A stretch of DNA of 64,000 bases from Pseudoscleropodium purum (Eukaryota > Streptophyta > Bryopsida > Hypnales > Brachytheciaceae), in assembly GCA_963969395.1 (NCBI GenBank), contig OZ017799.1, positions 17,176,501-17,240,500 of the forward strand, written 5' to 3'. This document shows, piece after piece, positions 61,070 to 64,000 of the stretch. The stretch's first letter is position 1. Every line of letters begins with the position of its first letter. The position numbers were made by a program, and so were the translations under genes. The notes beneath the pieces are model-generated. The model made no database searches, had not been told where the DNA came from, and saw only the letters and a list, made by a program, of their open reading frames with translations.

Positions 61070-63981
61070 TCACCCCAAAAACTGATTGTCGTCCATGAAC
61101 AGATTCTTCACGTTGTTTACAGAGAGCACGGCCACTTCTGAGTCAAAGACACAATCATGCACCAGCGGCGTGTGTGATACCGTAAAACCAGACATCAGTA
61201 CATCTCTACCACATGTAGGATAAACTGACTGCCGAGAGAAGCAATCTTGCTGGCGGCTGCATTCATTTTGAAAATATTTCGCATCGTCGCCTTCTCCCAT
61301 CGTGCAATTTAACGAATCAAAAGACGAGTCGGCCAGATTTGCATTGTGTGAACCTTCTCTATCCACAAACTGGGCCACAGAGACACTGTTAAAGCAGAAT
61401 AGGTGCAAGACGCGCGGATACAATTGAGCAACTTCCACATCTCAAGGTGCGAACAGAAGTACATGTGCATTTAGAAGCCAGAGGCAGGGTGATTATACGA
61501 GTTGAGCTTACCTGATGTGTGACGGGCATGACTGTAGATTCGGACTTCATTTTACAAGTCGGTGAACTTTCTCTCACCTGCGCGCCCTTGGAAACCAGTC
61601 CTTCAGCAGGGCTATTAACATTTGGTGGCACTTTCTGGCCTCGGATGACCTGCGCAAAAACCATATTACCGTCACAAAACAACTTAAACAATGGAAAACT
61701 CGACTGTCAGAGAGCACAGGGCCCACTTCGCTTGCACTCAGGAGATTCGAAAAACACTAATGTTGCAGCGGAAATGTGTAGCTGGTAGTTTTTCCTGAAC
61801 TGAAAGCAAGATATTGATACACAATGAAGACGTACATAGCCTCCCTGTTCATTTCGGTAGCAGAGCAGCAAGTCTCCCTCTTGAAGATGATGGAAGTTCA
61901 CAAAATCCCCTGTGTCACTCACAAAAGCCTCAGTAACATTATCTCAATTTCCATTTACCAATAGTGTAACCAGATTCCATCTCATCCAACAGCTCGGAGC
62001 TATAAAACGTTCTACGACGATGGAAGGCAATCTAGACAATGGGTCAAGTGTATACCAATATTCTCCAGCAGATACATCCGGCTTTTGTTGTTCGGCCAAA
62101 ACCTAAAACATCCAACGAACAATTAAATCAACACTACTCAACTGGACTCGGTACCGCAACAGTCCAAGACATCGGGGAGATATAGAAACACAACTAGACC
62201 CAAACCCCAGGTACGCAAGTCACATATTATAGGCAGGTATCTTCGACTTAGAAGTTGGCCTCGCAACTTTTAATATGTTATTATTACGGATTAAAGCATT
62301 AATATGTGTTAGGTTTGTAAAACAAATATAAGAAAATTGGGTAAGTTATTTCTACCGATAAAAATCTTCTTGCATTTGCCATCTAATCTTAAGACTAAGG
62401 AACCAAAGTTACCATATTTTATCTATATATGTCCCCTCCCCGTCAAAAATCTGTGGCACCTACCAAAAATAAAATAAACACAATTCATTACATCAAATTT
62501 TTAATAAAACGAATATTTCATATAAACCCCCCCAAAATAAGTAAGCTGGCCTTAGGACACCCAGTTTAAATGAAACCTTAAATTTTGATATTTTTAAGTT
62601 TCTATTTTTCAATTAAAAAATTTCTATTGTCTAAAGAGAAATATGTTTTTGAAATTATCTTCGCAAAAGCTACAAACTTTTGTTAAACTATAATGATCTA
62701 CATCACTCGGCACAATGTTAATTTGCGTAATAAGAGATTAAACTCAGGGCATAAAAAAAATAGGACTTGCGCACCCAGGATCATACATTGATCAATCAAA
62801 CTCTTCATCTTCAGGAATGCCCGGTTATGGCCCCAGTGGAACCCCAACTTACCTGTACCGGGCTGTCCACAATCTGCCACAATTGTAGTCCTCCAAAGAA
62901 ATCATGATACCCTCTCTCACAACCAATGAAGGAAGATGTCTTTCTGCGTCTTTCTGCAAGACTCGAACACATGAGTATCTTCAAGTTTCACTGCGGTGTC
63001 ATTTATTTCTACAATCGGAAGCTGAGTGCATCGAGTACTTCCACAACCTTAAATCAACACCTCAATCCACTAAACCCCTAACGGACGAAGGATTCATGGT
63101 TTGGAAATGACCCATTCGATTGACCATAATGAAATAAATATCCATTAGACGAGGCCAAATCTTATATCACCAGTACATTGCATGTGTTGGACAAAAAAAT
63201 AAAAGAAATTAAACAAAATATACATCCATAAAACCTACTCAAAACTATTTAACAAAAACAGTCCTTCAGGCAGCCACTCAACCCCAGGCCCAGTTATAGT
63301 ATGTAGACAAACAACAGAACAGAACATTGATAAGGACTTATTATCCATTACCTTGGGCAAAACAATTCGTCCCAGGCTGCTCACGTCACTTGCTCGCAAC
63401 TCTTTCTGGAACAGAAATTCATACCCCTGCACATAAATCATCAAAAGAATTTAATATAGACAAGCGCCCTAAAGCACAGCGCACCAACTGGAACCTATAT
63501 ATTAGCAGAGGAACATGCAGTGGATTCATTTTAGTCTCACGATCAACCTCAATAATCTGATTGTATCACAGCAATTCCTCGAAACAGCTACTGCCGCGAG
63601 GGTCTGTATAATTCAACCGTCCTGGGATCTAACTGTTCATAAAAGTCTACCTATCTCAATGCAATTGAGACTATTAAGTTTCGTTTTGGGGGTTCGTATA
63701 CATCTTTCAGTTATCGCAAGTAGTCAATCTTGAAAATCAAAATCAAGAGGAAGGAATTAATCAGACCAATCGGCTTACTTTTCCGTTTTCATTGCTTAAT
63801 TTGTGTTCCATGTCTTGCGACCACTCATGACTGCCTGATATTCTCCACTGCCGTGACCGATTCCCATACTTACTCATCGATGGATGACGCCTCACCCTCG
63901 TCTGGCCTCGCTGACGCACCATGTGCGACTTACGAAGCGCCCTGGTGTACGCCGCCCCGTGATTCACGGTCTCGCATGGAC
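61070..63981 (-). CDS. ABI3: ABI3/VP1-type B3 transcription factor, paralog 2 (partial, 5' end beyond window)
   Basis: Same family and exon plan as the gene at 33511-38157. Exons seen: 63981-63779 (B2-like basic region, RALRKSHMVRQRGQTRVRR), 63426-63352 (FLFQKELRASDVSSLGRIVL), 62953-62853 (KDAERHLPSL), 62102-62056 (FWPNNKSRMYLLEN), 61909-61836 (GDFVNFHHLQEGDLLLCYRN), 61649-61512 (VIRGQKVPPN) and 61369-61070 (last exon, stop at 61070). The 75, 101, 47, 74 and 300 nt exons have exactly the lengths seen in paralog 1 with the same phases. The two duplicated 153-nt exons of paralog 1 are absent. The intron at 62103-62852 is enlarged to 750 bp by AT-rich sequence, against 167 bp in paralog 1. B1 and N-terminal exons lie off the right edge. 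Confidence 0.88.
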
Positions 63982-64000
63982 CTGCGACAAATGAGCACTC

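Overview
The window is nuclear DNA of a land plant. The evidence is the set of spliced genes for plastid Mg-chelatase subunit I, a peroxisomal Lon protease ending in a PTS1 signal, and two ABI3/VP1-type B3 regulators, plus a plant-style clustered box C/D snoRNA locus and plant-type telomere motifs (CTAAACC). A bryophyte such as a moss is my best guess, from the divergent B1/B2 regions, short introns and very AT-rich repeat deserts, but the species cannot be fixed from sequence alone.

Layout. 1-10.6 kb is AT-rich and repeat-filled: a foldback element, and several elements with CCCCTAAAGGACC-like termini that begin and end at TTAA, one of them sitting inside a Stowaway-like MITE. 10.6-12.3 kb is a GC-richer stretch with no recognisable gene. 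12.3-14.9 kb (-) is CHLI in three exons (434 aa); its first intron is full of tandem duplications, one copying the 3' splice site and the start of exon 2. 15.1-22.9 kb is a desert with another TTAA element and a ~1.1 kb hairpin-forming inverted repeat. 23.0-24.5 kb (+) holds at least four candidate box C/D snoRNAs, most with rRNA-complementary guides. 25.4-26.2 kb has a Harbinger/Tourist-like MITE and a tandem repeat. 27.3-32.0 kb (+) is a LON2-like gene with complete AAA+ and protease domains and C-terminal SRL, but no Lon N domain. 33.5-38.2 kb (-) is ABI3-like gene 1. 39-60.9 kb is a desert with a decayed 'DNxxxDNKN/VGHTHxDID' gene, two Tc1 transposase fossils, a run of three abutting TTAA elements, MITEs and an (AT)n array. 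61.1-64.0 kb (-) is ABI3-like gene 2, running off the right edge.

The genes do not form an operon; they are independent eukaryotic genes. LON2 and ABI3-1 are convergent. ABI3-1 and ABI3-2 are same-strand segmental duplicates about 27.5 kb apart, sharing exon lengths, phases and 3' flanks. They differ in that ABI3-1 gained two 51-codon exons by 236-bp tandem duplication. Local tandem duplications of roughly 160-240 bp recur in almost every gene here.

Limits: exon borders were set by GT/AG sites, phase and remembered family sequences. The first exon of ABI3-1 and any upstream LON2 exons were not found. Element families rest on comparisons by eye.
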